Positions 29,274 to 38,439 of a stretch of DNA of 64,000 nucleotides are shown piece after piece. A program made the translations under genes and the position numbers. Source of the DNA: TMED14 sp003507115 (GTDB taxonomy: Bacteria; Bacteroidota; Bacteroidia; Flavobacteriales; Schleiferiaceae); contig CALSOH010000002.1 in the NCBI GenBank assembly GCA_943787925.1, positions 62,001 through 126,000 of the forward strand, written 5' to 3'. How positions within the stretch are numbered: the stretch's first letter is position 1; every line of letters starts with the position of its first letter. A model generated the notes under the pieces. The model was not told where the DNA came from. It did no database searches and saw nothing but the letters and a program-made list of their open reading frames with translations.

Positions 29274-29858
29274 TTAGCCGTGGATGCGCTGGCCGTCCGT
29301 GAACTGCGCCATCAAGCCCGCTTCAAAGGCCAACAAATCCTGCCAAAGTGCATCCACGGGGGCGCGACCGCCATACTTCCGTGCATAGCCCAAAAAGAGG
29401 GTGTAGTGGTTGGCTTCCGAGACCATGAGCCGGTCGTAAAACTGAGAAAGTTCGGGGTCCTGGATGTTTTGGGAGAGCACCTTAAAGCGTTCACAGCTCC
29501 GGGCCTCAATCAAGGCGCAGACCAAGAGGCGATGGACGAGGCGAAGCATGCGATCTCCCGTTTTGGGGAAAAAGCTCATGACGGCGTGCACATAGGGGTC
29601 CTTGCGTTCGCGGCCCAGGACGAATCCCCGCTCGACAATGCGCTTGTGGACCATTTCAAAATGGCTCATTTCCTCCCGCGCCAACGAGGCCATATCCGTA
29701 ACCAAATCACTGAGTTCCGGATAGGTCACCATCAGAGAGATGGCCGTCGAGGCGGCTTTTTGCTCGCAGTAGGCGTGATCGGTGAGGATTTCTTCGATCT
29801 GTTCTTCCGCGGCATGGGCCCAGCGCGGATCCGTGGGGAGTTGGAGTCCAAGCATCAT
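29274..29858 (-). CDS. miaE: tRNA-(ms2io6A) hydroxylase (MiaE-like)
   Basis: 194 aa ferritin-like four-helix protein. Diiron ligands are visible: Glu32 (YCEQKA), the EExxH motif at 62-66 (EEMSH), a Glu in ALIEARSCERF, and EANHYTLF. MiaE hydroxylates the isopentenyl group of ms2i6A37 in tRNAs that read UNN codons, using oxygen, so an aerobic life style is implied. Two ATGs are adjacent (29858 and 29855); the upstream one is taken. Divergent from the MltF-like gene with 38 bases between starts. Confidence 0.9.
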   Translation of the reverse strand: MMLGLQLPTDPRWAHAAEEQIEEILTDHAYCEQKAASTAISLMVTYPELSDLVTDMASLAREEMSHFEMVHKRIVERGFVLGRERKDPYVHAVMSFFPKTGDRMLRLVHRLLVCALIEARSCERFKVLSQNIQDPELSQFYDRLMVSEANHYTLFLGYARKYGGRAPVDALWQDLLAFEAGLMAQFTDGQRIHG

Positions 29859-29863
29859 GGCAT

Positions 29864-29871
29864 CAAAGATA
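29864..29871 (-). promoter_or_regulatory. -7 box TATCTTTG for miaE
   Basis: Exact TAnnTTTG match whose last base is 5 nt from the start codon, predicting a leaderless mRNA. Confidence 0.6.
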
Positions 29872-29896
29872 CCCGCATTTTACCGACCTTGGCCGC

Positions 29897-31174
29897 ATGC
29901 TTTGGCGGTGGAAATGGTCTTATCCCTTCGTGTTGGCGGCCCTCTTCGTGGGCTCGCCCTCCGAGCCCTTAGATTTTGTCCGCACCGCCCAATGGGATCA
30001 AGCAGATCGCCGAGACAATGGAACGGTCCGCATCGCCTTTGTTCCCGATGCCGGGTGCTTGGATGTGGTCGAGGGGAAATTACAGGGCTACGAATACGCC
30101 CTTTTGGAGGCCTGGGAAGAGGCCATCCCCCAAAAGGTAGAATGGCTGTTTGCCCGAAGCGCCTTAGAGGCCTTGGCGTGGGTTGAGGTGGGGCGCGCCG
30201 ACTTGGCGGCCGGAAATATTCCTGAATTTGAACGCGAGGGCATGCGTGCTTCCATTCCTGTCCGTCGCTTTCAATGGGTGCAATGGGGAGCGTCAGATAG
30301 TTTGCGATATCTCCAAGAGTATCCCAAATTGTCCCTATTTCTGGAAAGATCAGATAGCCTGCCCCTCACCATCGAAGCGACTACGATGTGGCGGCACATC
30401 CCCGCCAACGAAGCGGGATGGGTGGTTCCCGACGTCTATATACCCGCCCTGAAAGCGCAGAGTCACCCCCCGTTTCACCCTGTCCCCCTCGGCGAAGGGG
30501 CTTTCTGCTGGATGGGGCGGGCCAAGGACAGCCTCCTCATCGAATCTGTGGATGCCTTCTTAGCGAGCAAGCGCGCGCGCCGCATTCAAGGGTTTTATGG
30601 CCGGGACAGCTACCACGACGACTGGCTTAAGCCCATTGAACTTTCGCCCTTTGATGCCTACTTCACGGATTCGGAGCGGTTTGATCGCTACACGTTAACC
30701 GCACTGGCCTATGTCGAAAGTCGCTTCCGGAGCGACATCGTCTCCCCCGCCGGGGCCGTGGGGGTTATGCAGCTTATTCCAAACACCGCCTCCCGCCTGG
30801 GGATTGAACCCCATCAACTGTACGAGCCCAAGCGGAATATCCAGGCCGGACTCAAATACCTCCGCTTTTTGGACCAATATTGGAAACAACGGGGCGTCCC
30901 GGCCGAAAACCGCCTGCCCTTTATCCTCGCCTCCTACAATACGGGGCCCACGCCCATCGCTCGCGCGGCAGACCAGGCAGCCAAGAAGGGCTGGGATCCC
31001 ACGTTCTGGAGCGGTCATGTCGATCAGGTGGCGAAAGGTCCTGGGGCGCACTACGCGCGGAAGACGCTTCGACTGGCCACCTTTTATCGCGGCTATGTGG
31101 AAGCCATTCGTCGCGCGGAAGCCCCCGATCCTGCGAGCAACCAATGGCTTTCTTACCTCGACGAAGGTTCTTAG
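29897..31174 (+). CDS. MltF-like lytic transglycosylase (solute-binding domain plus SLT domain)
   Basis: 425 aa. After a short N-terminal signal helix (WSYPFVLAALFVG), residues 45-240 resemble the periplasmic solute-binding type 3 fold (VRIAFVPDAGCLDVV, LQGYEYALLEAWEEA). Residues 265-400 are an SLT goose-lysozyme-like domain with the catalytic Glu in LAYVESRF, then SPAGAVGVMQLIPNTA and YNTGPTPIARA. This is the MltF layout; such enzymes cleave peptidoglycan to 1,6-anhydromuropeptides, controlled by the sensing domain. A GACCTTGG sequence at 29885-29892, 4 nt before the start, may be a weak promoter box. Its 3' end overlaps the convergent MBOAT gene by 4 bases. Confidence 0.88.
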   Translation: MLWRWKWSYPFVLAALFVGSPSEPLDFVRTAQWDQADRRDNGTVRIAFVPDAGCLDVVEGKLQGYEYALLEAWEEAIPQKVEWLFARSALEALAWVEVGRADLAAGNIPEFEREGMRASIPVRRFQWVQWGASDSLRYLQEYPKLSLFLERSDSLPLTIEATTMWRHIPANEAGWVVPDVYIPALKAQSHPPFHPVPLGEGAFCWMGRAKDSLLIESVDAFLASKRARRIQGFYGRDSYHDDWLKPIELSPFDAYFTDSERFDRYTLTALAYVESRFRSDIVSPAGAVGVMQLIPNTASRLGIEPHQLYEPKRNIQAGLKYLRFLDQYWKQRGVPAENRLPFILASYNTGPTPIARAADQAAKKGWDPTFWSGHVDQVAKGPGAHYARKTLRLATFYRGYVEAIRRAEAPDPASNQWLSYLDEGS

Positions 31175-32841
31175 AATTGGAAGTAAATAAATGGCTGGCT
31201 ATCCGCCGTAAGTGATTGGTAAATGACCAAGACGGCTATGAGCGCCAAAAAGCCTTGGAGGACGATGGGCGCTTGCGCGAATGCATCCCGATAGCGCGTC
31301 TTGAATCGGCTTGGTATCCAATGGATGAGATATCCGAGGACCATCACCCCTAATGGACGCCAAAAGCCCAGCACAATGTCGTCTGCCAAGCCCCAGTCCA
31401 TGGCGGACCAAGTTCGGTGCAAGATGCTGAGGGCTTCGTCCCATCCCGGGGCACGGAACCACGCCCGCGTGAGTGTAATGAAGGTCAGCGTCGTGATCAA
31501 GCCAAACGCCCGGCCGATCCACGAATGGCGGGGCGACCAAGGGCGTACTTTGGCCCAAAGCTTGTAGACCACCAGACCCAAGCCATTGAGCCCCCCCCAG
31601 GTCACAAAATTCCATGAGGAACCGTGCCAGAATCCACCTAGAAGCATGGTGAGCATGACGTTGATGTTGGTGTTCAACCAACGACGGAAGGGCCCCCACA
31701 CGCGGGTCAGAAGAAAAACGAAGAGGATGGCCCCAGCCAGAGAGACGGGAACCCAGAAGGATTCGGCCAGCATGCTGATCACAAAAAGGGCCAAAAAGAC
31801 AATGGTGTAGGAAGCGAACGAGCCTTGGCGGTTGCCCCCCAGAGGAATGTACAAGTAGTCCCGCAGCCAGGTGCTCAAGGAAATGTGCCAACGGCGCCAA
31901 AAGTCGGAAACCGACAGGGCTTTATAGGGTGAATTGAAGTTCGTCGTCAAGGTGAAGCCCATCAACATGGCCACCCCAATCGCGACATCCGTATAGCCGC
32001 TAAAATCCGCGTAGACCTGCAAGGAATAGGCAAAGAGGGCTAAAAGGCATTCGAGTCCACTATACAGGGTCGGCTGGGCAAACACACGATCTGCAAAATT
32101 GCTGGCAATGTAATCGGCGAGAATCATTTTTTTAAGCAGCCCATTGATAATCCAAAAGAGGGCCATGCCGAAGACCGCGCGAGTTACTTTGTATTCCTTG
32201 TAAAGCTGGGGAACAAACTCGGAAGCCCGAACAATGGGTCCTGCGACCAGCTGAGGGAAAAAGCTGACATAGAAACCAAAATCGGCCATTCTCCGGACCG
32301 GCTCAATTTGACGGCGGTAGATGTCGATGGTGTAGCTCAAACATTGGAAGGTGTAAAAGGAAATCCCGACGGGCAGTAGGATACGGTCTTCCACAAAGTC
32401 CGTCCCCAAGTAGGCATTGCTCCACAAGGCATAGTGCGGAACCGGCTCCCAGAGTATCCCAAATCCATCTGCTAAGAATTCGGCGAAGAAATAGGGGTAT
32501 TTAAAGTAGCATAGGACGCTCAAGTTGGTGAGGACGCTGACGGCTACCCACGCTTTGCGTTTCCATTCAGTATGGGTTTGGGCCAACCACGCCCCGACAT
32601 AGTAATCAACGGAGGTTGAAAACAACAAGAGCAGAAAGAAAGAACCACTCGTTTTGTAATAGAAATACAGGGAAATCAGGAACAGATAGCTATTGCGCAA
32701 GGTCATTTTACGGTGAACCACCTGGTAGCCTACCAAGACCAAGGCAAAGAACACCCAGAAACCTATCTCCGTAAAGATGATGGGTTGCTTGGCGCTAAAG
32801 GCCAGCCAACTGGGCAACTGATGCAAGAGCCAATCCATCAT
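31171..32841 (-). CDS. MBOAT family O-acyltransferase (AlgI-like)
   Basis: 556 aa with many membrane helices. MBOAT hallmarks are visible: LPVGISFYTFQCLSYTID, FFPQLVAGPIVRASEF, DFWRRWHISLSTWLRDYLYIP, and the catalytic His in GGFWHGSSWNF at about residue 404. AlgI-type proteins move acyl groups, usually acetyl, across the inner membrane to partners that modify exopolysaccharide, teichoic acid or peptidoglycan. It starts within the stop of an SGNH hydrolase gene (ATGA), which fits an AlgI/AlgJ- or PatA/PatB-like pair. Substrate is not known from sequence; the linked LysM gene hints at peptidoglycan. Confidence 0.92.
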   Translation of the reverse strand: MMDWLLHQLPSWLAFSAKQPIIFTEIGFWVFFALVLVGYQVVHRKMTLRNSYLFLISLYFYYKTSGSFFLLLLFSTSVDYYVGAWLAQTHTEWKRKAWVAVSVLTNLSVLCYFKYPYFFAEFLADGFGILWEPVPHYALWSNAYLGTDFVEDRILLPVGISFYTFQCLSYTIDIYRRQIEPVRRMADFGFYVSFFPQLVAGPIVRASEFVPQLYKEYKVTRAVFGMALFWIINGLLKKMILADYIASNFADRVFAQPTLYSGLECLLALFAYSLQVYADFSGYTDVAIGVAMLMGFTLTTNFNSPYKALSVSDFWRRWHISLSTWLRDYLYIPLGGNRQGSFASYTIVFLALFVISMLAESFWVPVSLAGAILFVFLLTRVWGPFRRWLNTNINVMLTMLLGGFWHGSSWNFVTWGGLNGLGLVVYKLWAKVRPWSPRHSWIGRAFGLITTLTFITLTRAWFRAPGWDEALSILHRTWSAMDWGLADDIVLGFWRPLGVMVLGYLIHWIPSRFKTRYRDAFAQAPIVLQGFLALIAVLVIYQSLTADSQPFIYFQF

Positions 32842-34115
32842 AGGGCATCCAGGGTTGAAGGTTCGGGTGCAAAGGGACGATCATATCGCTCCAAGTACCA
32901 ATCGGACAGTGCATGGGCCAACCAATCCGCCTGCAGCGCATAGCCTGCTCGGGTCATGTGAATGCCATCTTTGGCTGCCCAACCCTGGCGGATCCAATAG
33001 GACATCGACCGCGCCCCGCCCATCAAATGGTAAAAATCATGGACGGCGGCCCCATTTTTGGCTGCTAAGCGCATCATGGAACGCGCCACCACCTCTCCAT
33101 GCGGGTTATAGCGGCCCTTGTAGTAGCTGTCGTTGTTGGTCAAGAAAATAAATGCGCACGAGGGATTGACGGCACGCGCCCACTGCATCAAAGTGTCGTA
33201 ATTCGCTTCAAATTCCGTCGAATCAAACCGACCAGCCACTTTGTACGCGTCATTGATGCCCAGCCCAAAAATGATCACATCCGGCGGAAAGGCCCCGAGT
33301 TGCGCTTGGTAGCGCTCGCATTTGAGGAAGGAATGGGTCGCGGCCCCATTGGCCCCCAACGCATGGTAACGCAAACCGACATCCACATTCATGACTTGAA
33401 TCCCCTCGAGGGAAAAATAGGTCTGCGCCGAATGGGACCGGTACAGATGGAAGGCCACGGTGTCCTGAGGTGCATGGTACCGCGCTTCACAGGCTTGGAG
33501 TGCTTCATTGTACCAAACCGTATCCGGGGCCCCGCCAAAGACCACACCATAGGATGAATCGCTTGGTGCGGCAAAGATGCGGAGGTGGGTAAACTGAAAC
33601 GGATCTTCCGTGCTATGAATTTTAACCTGAACCGTACTGTCGCGGGTCCACGCCCGGATGCCCGAGACCCCCCAAGGCCCTTCATGAGTCGGCACAGAGC
33701 AGCGCTGCCCCGTCCATGAATCCAAGTGGTTTGTCCACACTTTGTAGCTCGGGGGGTTATTGGTTCGCGCCAAGGTAAAGGGAAAGAAGAATCCGCGTTC
33801 CCCCGCCAAGCCCGGCGCCAAACTTTGCATATGGTAGCGAATGGCATCCGTAAGCAGGCCCGCCTGAACATGGGAGCCCCCCACGTGAACCAAATTGATT
33901 TCTTGGCGGCCCTCAAAAACCAGGGCATCCATTTTTTGGAAGAAGGGGGTAAAGGCCGAATCGCCCGCAGGAAAGAGCAATTGGTTGGGGACAGCGGGAA
34001 TCGGGAGCCGGCGACGGAAGGGCGCGCACGGAAATGGGCTGTGCCCATCCCTGCCAAGGAAGCCAGCAGCGCCGCACCCAGCAGGAACTCGTCGAAACCG
34101 TACTCGCTTACTCAT
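32838..34115 (-). CDS. SGNH/GDSL-type hydrolase (second of two)
   Basis: 425 aa from ATG 34115. SGNH blocks: block I LVHVGGSHVQAG with the nucleophile Ser81 (the usual Asp before the Ser is Gly here), block III FGLGINDA with its Asn, and block V KDGIHMTRAGY with the catalytic Asp and His. A beta-rich insert lies between blocks I and III. The printed N-terminus (residues 5-45) is not signal-like, but another frame from about 34075 to 33990 gives AALLASLAGMGTAHF, a good signal sequence, so a compensating pair of indels is likely. With MBOAT it probably transfers or removes acyl groups on an envelope glycan. It overlaps the preceding SGNH gene by 8 bases and MBOAT by 4. Confidence 0.82.
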   Translation of the reverse strand: MSKRVRFRRVPAGCGAAGFLGRDGHSPFPCAPFRRRLPIPAVPNQLLFPAGDSAFTPFFQKMDALVFEGRQEINLVHVGGSHVQAGLLTDAIRYHMQSLAPGLAGERGFFFPFTLARTNNPPSYKVWTNHLDSWTGQRCSVPTHEGPWGVSGIRAWTRDSTVQVKIHSTEDPFQFTHLRIFAAPSDSSYGVVFGGAPDTVWYNEALQACEARYHAPQDTVAFHLYRSHSAQTYFSLEGIQVMNVDVGLRYHALGANGAATHSFLKCERYQAQLGAFPPDVIIFGLGINDAYKVAGRFDSTEFEANYDTLMQWARAVNPSCAFIFLTNNDSYYKGRYNPHGEVVARSMMRLAAKNGAAVHDFYHLMGGARSMSYWIRQGWAAKDGIHMTRAGYALQADWLAHALSDWYLERYDRPFAPEPSTLDAL

Positions 34116-35533
34116 GACGCTGGAGTTCGGCTTGCATCGATTCCACCAAGGCCTTGGCCACTTTCTTGGCTCCCCGCGGGGTAAAGTGGATGTGGTCGGG
34201 TCCAGCCAAGGGCGGATTTTGATTGACCCAATCCACCATGCCACCCGGTCCCCCCATAAAGTCCATCACATCAAAGAACGCGGCGCCTTCCGCGAAGGCC
34301 GCCATCTTGAGGGCATCCCGCACGTCGTCGACAAAGGGGTAACTCACCCAATCCAATCCCTCTTTCACCGCCATGTCACTCGGACCCACCACCAAAATAT
34401 TGGCCCCAGGAAGGGCTTCTTGAAAGAGGCGAATCTGACGTCGGAAGGCTTCGCCGTAGCGCAGCACGGCTTCCTTGCTCTTGAAGTAGGGCACCGCATT
34501 GCCGCCAAACTGCAAGATCACGAGTCCCGACGGGTTCGCGCTGGAGCGACGCCATGAAATGGCCGCGGTCCATGCGTGTAAAACTCAAGCCATCCGCTCC
34601 CGCGCATGGCCACATTGTCCACCCGTACGCCCGTTGGACCGTCCATCGAAAGCCCATACCAGTCAGGGCTTGCCCCGCGGAATTCCAAACTGAGCGATTT
34701 GACAGGTCGAGTGGCCACCGCACGCAGTGCCCCACCTCGGGCATTGGAATCGAGGTAGTCGATTTTCCATAGCGTGTCATTAGCGTACCATTTGATCTCA
34801 ACCGGCCCCTTGGCGGGTCCGTGTAGAAGGGAAAAGGAGCGGCTCTGCCGAGCCCGTGGATAGCCGTAACTGCGCGGACTGTAGCGCACTTTGGCGTCGG
34901 GGCCCGAAGCGGATTTGGTCGCGTAGCGATGGGAAATGCCCCGTGGGCCATACATGTTGGTGGGGCTTTTGTCGTTGGCCCGCCCAAAACTCACCATGCG
35001 CGTCCAGGCTTCCTTCCGCCGTATGCGCCACGGCAGCCATCGGAACGAAGGGAACCAAGGGCTGCATCCCTGCCCCCTCTCCTCCGTACAGGGCCTGCAA
35101 GGCGTCGCGCAAATCTCCCGTGATGCGGTCCCCTTCAATCTGTGAATCGCCAAAGTGAAGAATGCGCAGGACCCCGCCGCTACGCAGCTGTTGGAGACGC
35201 TTGCGCCAGCTTCGCCATCCCCAAGGCTGTCCGAGTCTGCAAATTGAATCGCCCCTTGACCCGGCTTTGGGCGACGCAAGGGGAGCGCTGACCTCGACCG
35301 TGTCCGCCCGTGCCCACGACGTCCAAGGAATCCTGCCGCCGTTGGGTTTCTGCTTCCTCGCGTTGCGCGGCCGCCCAGTCCTCCCACGGGTGCCATTGGG
35401 GCATGCGCAAGCACGATTCCACCGCCCAAGGCATACTCCGCTCGGGGATTGAAGTAAGCAACAGAGCAAAAACTCCTAGAACCAGGGCAATAAGAATGGC
35501 CGTGATCCACGGCGCGTGCTGCTCTCCCTTCAT
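34108..35533 (-). CDS. SGNH/GDSL-type hydrolase (first of two), frameshifted
   Basis: The start at 35533 (MKGEQHAPWITAILIALVLG) gives a membrane anchor or signal helix. In shifted frames come block I RILHFGDSQIEGD (catalytic Ser) with DALQALYGGEGAGM, a beta-rich insert (VEIKWYANDTLWKIDY, LEFRGASPDWYGL), block III ILQFGGNAVPYF and block V GPDHIHFTPRGAKKVAKAL to the stop at 34108. The layout matches the neighbouring second SGNH protein, so they look like paralogues of a two-part system. Breaks occur near 35300-35200, 35000-34990 and 34540-34520. It starts 4 bases after the LysM gene stop. Confidence 0.78.
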
Positions 35534-35537
35534 TTCG

Positions 35538-36209
35538 TCACAGGGGAATGTGCAGGACTTGCCCTACGTAAATGGTTTCCCTTCCTCCATTGGCCTCCAC
35601 TAAGGAAGCTAGGGAGTGCTGAGGGAATTTTTGATGAATCTTCCACAGGGAATCTCCGGGCTGGACCGTGTAACGTTCGTAGCGCGGGATGAGCTCCTAA
35701 ATCGGGCCCTTGAGGAGGGACGTGGCAGATGCCTCGTGGATGTGGAACTTGGCGCCACAAAACGGGCCCGCAAGGCCAGCTTCGCAGGGTCTTTTTTCGC
35801 CCCCTCCAAGTGCCCGGAATCGCCCCGAGTCACACGATGATCCTCCTGCCCCTGCTGCCGCACGAAGGCCGGGTCCCATCGACGAGGGCCAAGATCTGCT
35901 TTGCGATGAATCCCCCAACGCGCAGCAATAGTATCCGAGCCACAAGGTGCTCTGCCGCGAGGTGGAAAGGCCAGGGCCGAATCCTGGTAGGCCTCCAGGT
36001 GGGTAGCCGAATTTCGCCACCGCCACGGGATGCAGACCAAATGGGCCCACATGAATGGCACTGCCCCGTTTGGAGCTCCCGGCCTGCTCGTGCTGCCACA
36101 TGAGTTGCGCTACCACGAATCAGACTCGGGAAAATAGTAAATGGGTTGCGCAGGCTTGAGCAACGATGCCCCATCAGCCCAAGCAAAATACAGCCATGTA
36201 GCGACCCAT
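35538..36209 (-). CDS. LysM-domain protein, frameshifted; N-terminal part unassigned
   Basis: The C-terminus reads RYERYTVQPGDSLWKIHQ, then PQHSLASLVEANG and ETIYVGQVLHIPL before the stop at 35538: a clear LysM domain, which binds N-acetylglucosamine-containing glycans, usually peptidoglycan. The proposed ATG at 36209 (MGRYMAVFCLG) lies 4 nt after an exact TACATTTG box. The middle (about 36170-35700) is broken into several frames and I could not assign a domain; an N-acetylglucosaminidase-type region is only a guess. About 223 codons in total. It heads the LysM-SGNH-SGNH-MBOAT operon. Confidence 0.6.
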
Positions 36210-36213
36210 ATAT

Positions 36214-36221
36214 CAAATGTA
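36214..36221 (-). promoter_or_regulatory. -7 box TACATTTG for the LysM-SGNH-SGNH-MBOAT operon
   Basis: Exact TAnnTTTG match ending 4 nt before the proposed ATG at 36209. Confidence 0.5.
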
Positions 36222-36340
36222 ACAGGGTCTTCGGACGCAGGGAAAACGGGGGGTCTCCAACAACTTTTCAACGATGTTACCCGCGGTCCTTTGGTTGGGC
36301 AAATTTTCCCGAACTTCCGCGCAAACTATTTTTCCGAATC

Positions 36341-36764
36341 ATGAAGGCTTTGCCACACGACCCTTTTAATCATTGCCTCATTTGAGCCGCCGGCCTGCTT
36401 GTCCGCCTGCGGCTTGCTCGGCCCCAAAGCGCCCGAAACCACCGCAGCGACTAACCAATCTCTCCGACTCACGCCTCTTCAATCCAAGTTTCCTGGGTAC
36501 ACGCTGACCGAATACCAAGCCGGTGAGGCTCTATATCAAACGCAATGTAGTCGATGCCATACGCTCCACCCCGCGACAAGATTGATCGTAGAGAATGACC
36601 AGTGGGCCCTCATTATTCCCGAAATGGCGAGCAAGGCGAACCGCAAAGCGGGCGGCGAGGTGGTCACGGCGAAGCCGGGACAGCAAGCCATCTTTCGCTA
36701 CCTCTATGCCCAGGGCATGGCGCCTCGTCCATGGACGAGCACAGCCACTGATTTTCGGGCATAA
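36341..36764 (+). CDS. Small c-type cytochrome-like lipoprotein, N-terminal frameshift
   Basis: A single heme-binding CxxCH (QCSRCHTLHP) with a candidate axial Met in IIPEMASK, in a protein of about 140 aa. The signal region starts MKALPHD at 36341; one base too many near 36360 separates it from the hydrophobic LLIIASF and the lipobox LSAC, so a lipidated mono-heme cytochrome is likely. An imperfect -7 box (TATTTTTC) ends 6 nt before the ATG. It is divergent from the LysM operon and would depend on the Ccm system encoded at 40.9-45.3 kb. Its electron partner is unknown. Confidence 0.7.
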
Positions 36765-36791
36765 AAAAACCCCGCATTGCTGCGAGGTTTT
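36763..36791 (-). terminator. Terminator downstream of tRNA-His
   Basis: Minus-strand hairpin CCTCGCA-GCAA-TGCGGGG followed by T7, just after the tRNA. The plus strand also has a short T4 run, so it may also stop the cytochrome transcript. Confidence 0.8.
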
Positions 36792-36797
36792 CGGTGG

Positions 36798-36872
36798 GGT
36801 GGAAGATGGGTCTCGAACCCACGACCTCCTGAACCACAATCAGGCGCTCTAACCAACTGAGCTACAACCACC
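36798..36872 (-). tRNA. tRNA-His (anticodon GTG)
   Basis: A full cloverleaf: D arm AGCTCAGTTGGTTAGAGC, anticodon stem CCTGA/TCAGG with loop TTGTGGT (anticodon GTG), T arm GTGGG TTCGAGA CCCAT. The extra 5' G opposite discriminator C, the hallmark of tRNA-His, is present. CCA is not encoded. The acceptor stem as printed (GTGGTTG with CTTCCAC) has two U-U mismatches at pairs 5-68 and 6-67. A terminator follows. Confidence 0.93.
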
Positions 36873-37043
36873 GTTTGGGTCGGCAAATATACATTAGAGC
36901 TTCGGCTGCACAAATAGGCAGCGCCGGATCGAAATAGAAAAAATCCACCTAATTCACTTTCACAACCGAACCCTACACCTGCATGTGCACGTAGCCCACC
37001 CGTACTTTTTTGACTTGCTGCCTGTCTCTTCGGAGCGCCAGCC

Positions 37044-38397
37044 TTGGCAGTTTTGCGCAGATCAATCCCGTCCAATGCCCTCAATTTTGATGGCAGCGAT
37101 GATTACGTCGTGACCACCGCCCAAGGGGCCAGCGGCACATCGGCCCGCACGGTCGAGGCCTGGGTCCGGACCACCGCCAACTGCATCCCCGGAACAGGCG
37201 GAGGGGTACAACAGACCATCGTGGATTGGGGCGTCTTCGCCACCGGTTCCCGATTCACCTTCAATCTTCTCTGGGCCAATGCGCCGCGCATCGAAGTCGG
37301 AGGGAACTGGCTTGAGCGGTGTGACCGCCGTCAACGATGGTTACTGGCACCATGTGGCCGTCGTCTATGACCCCACCGCCTCCAACCAGTACAAACTTTA
37401 TGTGGATGGTGCTTTGGACGCCCAAGGCAACCTGACCGTCGCCACGAATACCTCCTCAGGCACCTACATTCAAATTGGCAAGCGGGTGGACGGATCCAAT
37501 CCATTCACGGGGGACATCGACGAAGTGCGGGTGTGGAATACCGCACGCACCTCCGCTCAAATCGCGGCCAATTACAACAAAGAGCTTTGCAGCCCGCCCA
37601 TTACCCTGGTCGCCTATTACCGAGCCAATCAAGGGGTTGCCGCCGGGAACAACAGCACCGTACTGACCCTCAATGATTTCTCCAACAACCAGCATGGCAC
37701 CTTGTACAACTTTGCCTTGACGGGAAGCGGTTCAAACTGGGTCGCTGGTGCCCCACTCCCCGGCGGGAAGGACACCACCCTTTCTGCCACCCATTGTGGC
37801 GCCTTCACCGATCCATTAGGCACCACCTACACCAGCAGTGGCACCTATACGTACAGCTACACCATGGCCAATGGCTGCGATTCAAGCATTCACTTGCAGT
37901 TGACCATTGACACGGTGGATACGGGGGTAACGCAATCGGGCACCTTACAAACCATGAATATCTTGACGGCGAATGCCAGCAATGCCGTCTACCAGTGGTT
38001 GGATTGCGGCAATAGCTATTCGGCGATCAATGGAGCCACCAGCCAGAGCTACACCGCCACAAGCAATGGTTCCTATGCCGTCATCATTACCCAAAATGGC
38101 TGCACCGATACGTCTTCGTGCTACACCGTCGCCGGAATCGGGCTACGCGAACCGCAAAGTCCGGCAGAAATCAAATTGATGCCGAACCCCTCCAAAGGAT
38201 CCTTTACCGTGGACATGGGCCAAACGGTGGAGAAAGTTTCGATTGAAATTTGGGACGTCATGGGCCGAAGAGTGCTACAAAAATCAGCCGAGAACTGTGC
38301 GCGCATCCCGGTACAAACCAAGCTCTCTCCCGGGGTGTACTTGATCAAGATCCAAGCCCAGGGCCAAGTCGTCACACGACGCATGGTCATCGAGTAA
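37044..38397 (+). CDS. Secreted LamG-domain protein with T9SS sorting tail; frameshifted
   Basis: A signal-like stretch (LAACLFGAPALA) leads into NALNFDGSDDYV, the start of a LamG/concanavalin-like domain. The frame breaks near 37300 and continues DGYWHHVAVVYDPTASNQYK, LYVDGALD, then FTGDIDEVRVWNTART, which is the signature end of LamG modules. A second, repeat-like beta region follows, then the type A sorting domain (LMPNPSKGSFTVDM to MVIE). LamG modules bind carbohydrates or proteins; with T9SS export an adhesin-like or matrix role is likely. The true start cannot be fixed: a stop precedes the signal stretch near a T6 run at about 37007, probably another indel, so the gene begins somewhere in 36980-37044. 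Confidence 0.72.
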
Positions 38398-38400
38398 TCG

Positions 38401-38435
38401 TTTGTCCCCACTTTCGGTCTTCTGCCCGACCTTTG
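38401..38435 (+). promoter_or_regulatory. Promoter of the GT4 gene
   Basis: TTTG at 38401-38404 and GACCTTTG at 38428-38435 with a 23-nt spacer; the box ends 4 nt before ATG 38440. It lies right after the T9SS gene stop. Confidence 0.5.
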
Positions 38436-38439
38436 CGCA

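Noticed and set aside
37000..37044. An upstream start for the LamG gene at ATG 36983
   Set aside because: That frame hits a stop after three codons; without read data the correct start cannot be chosen.
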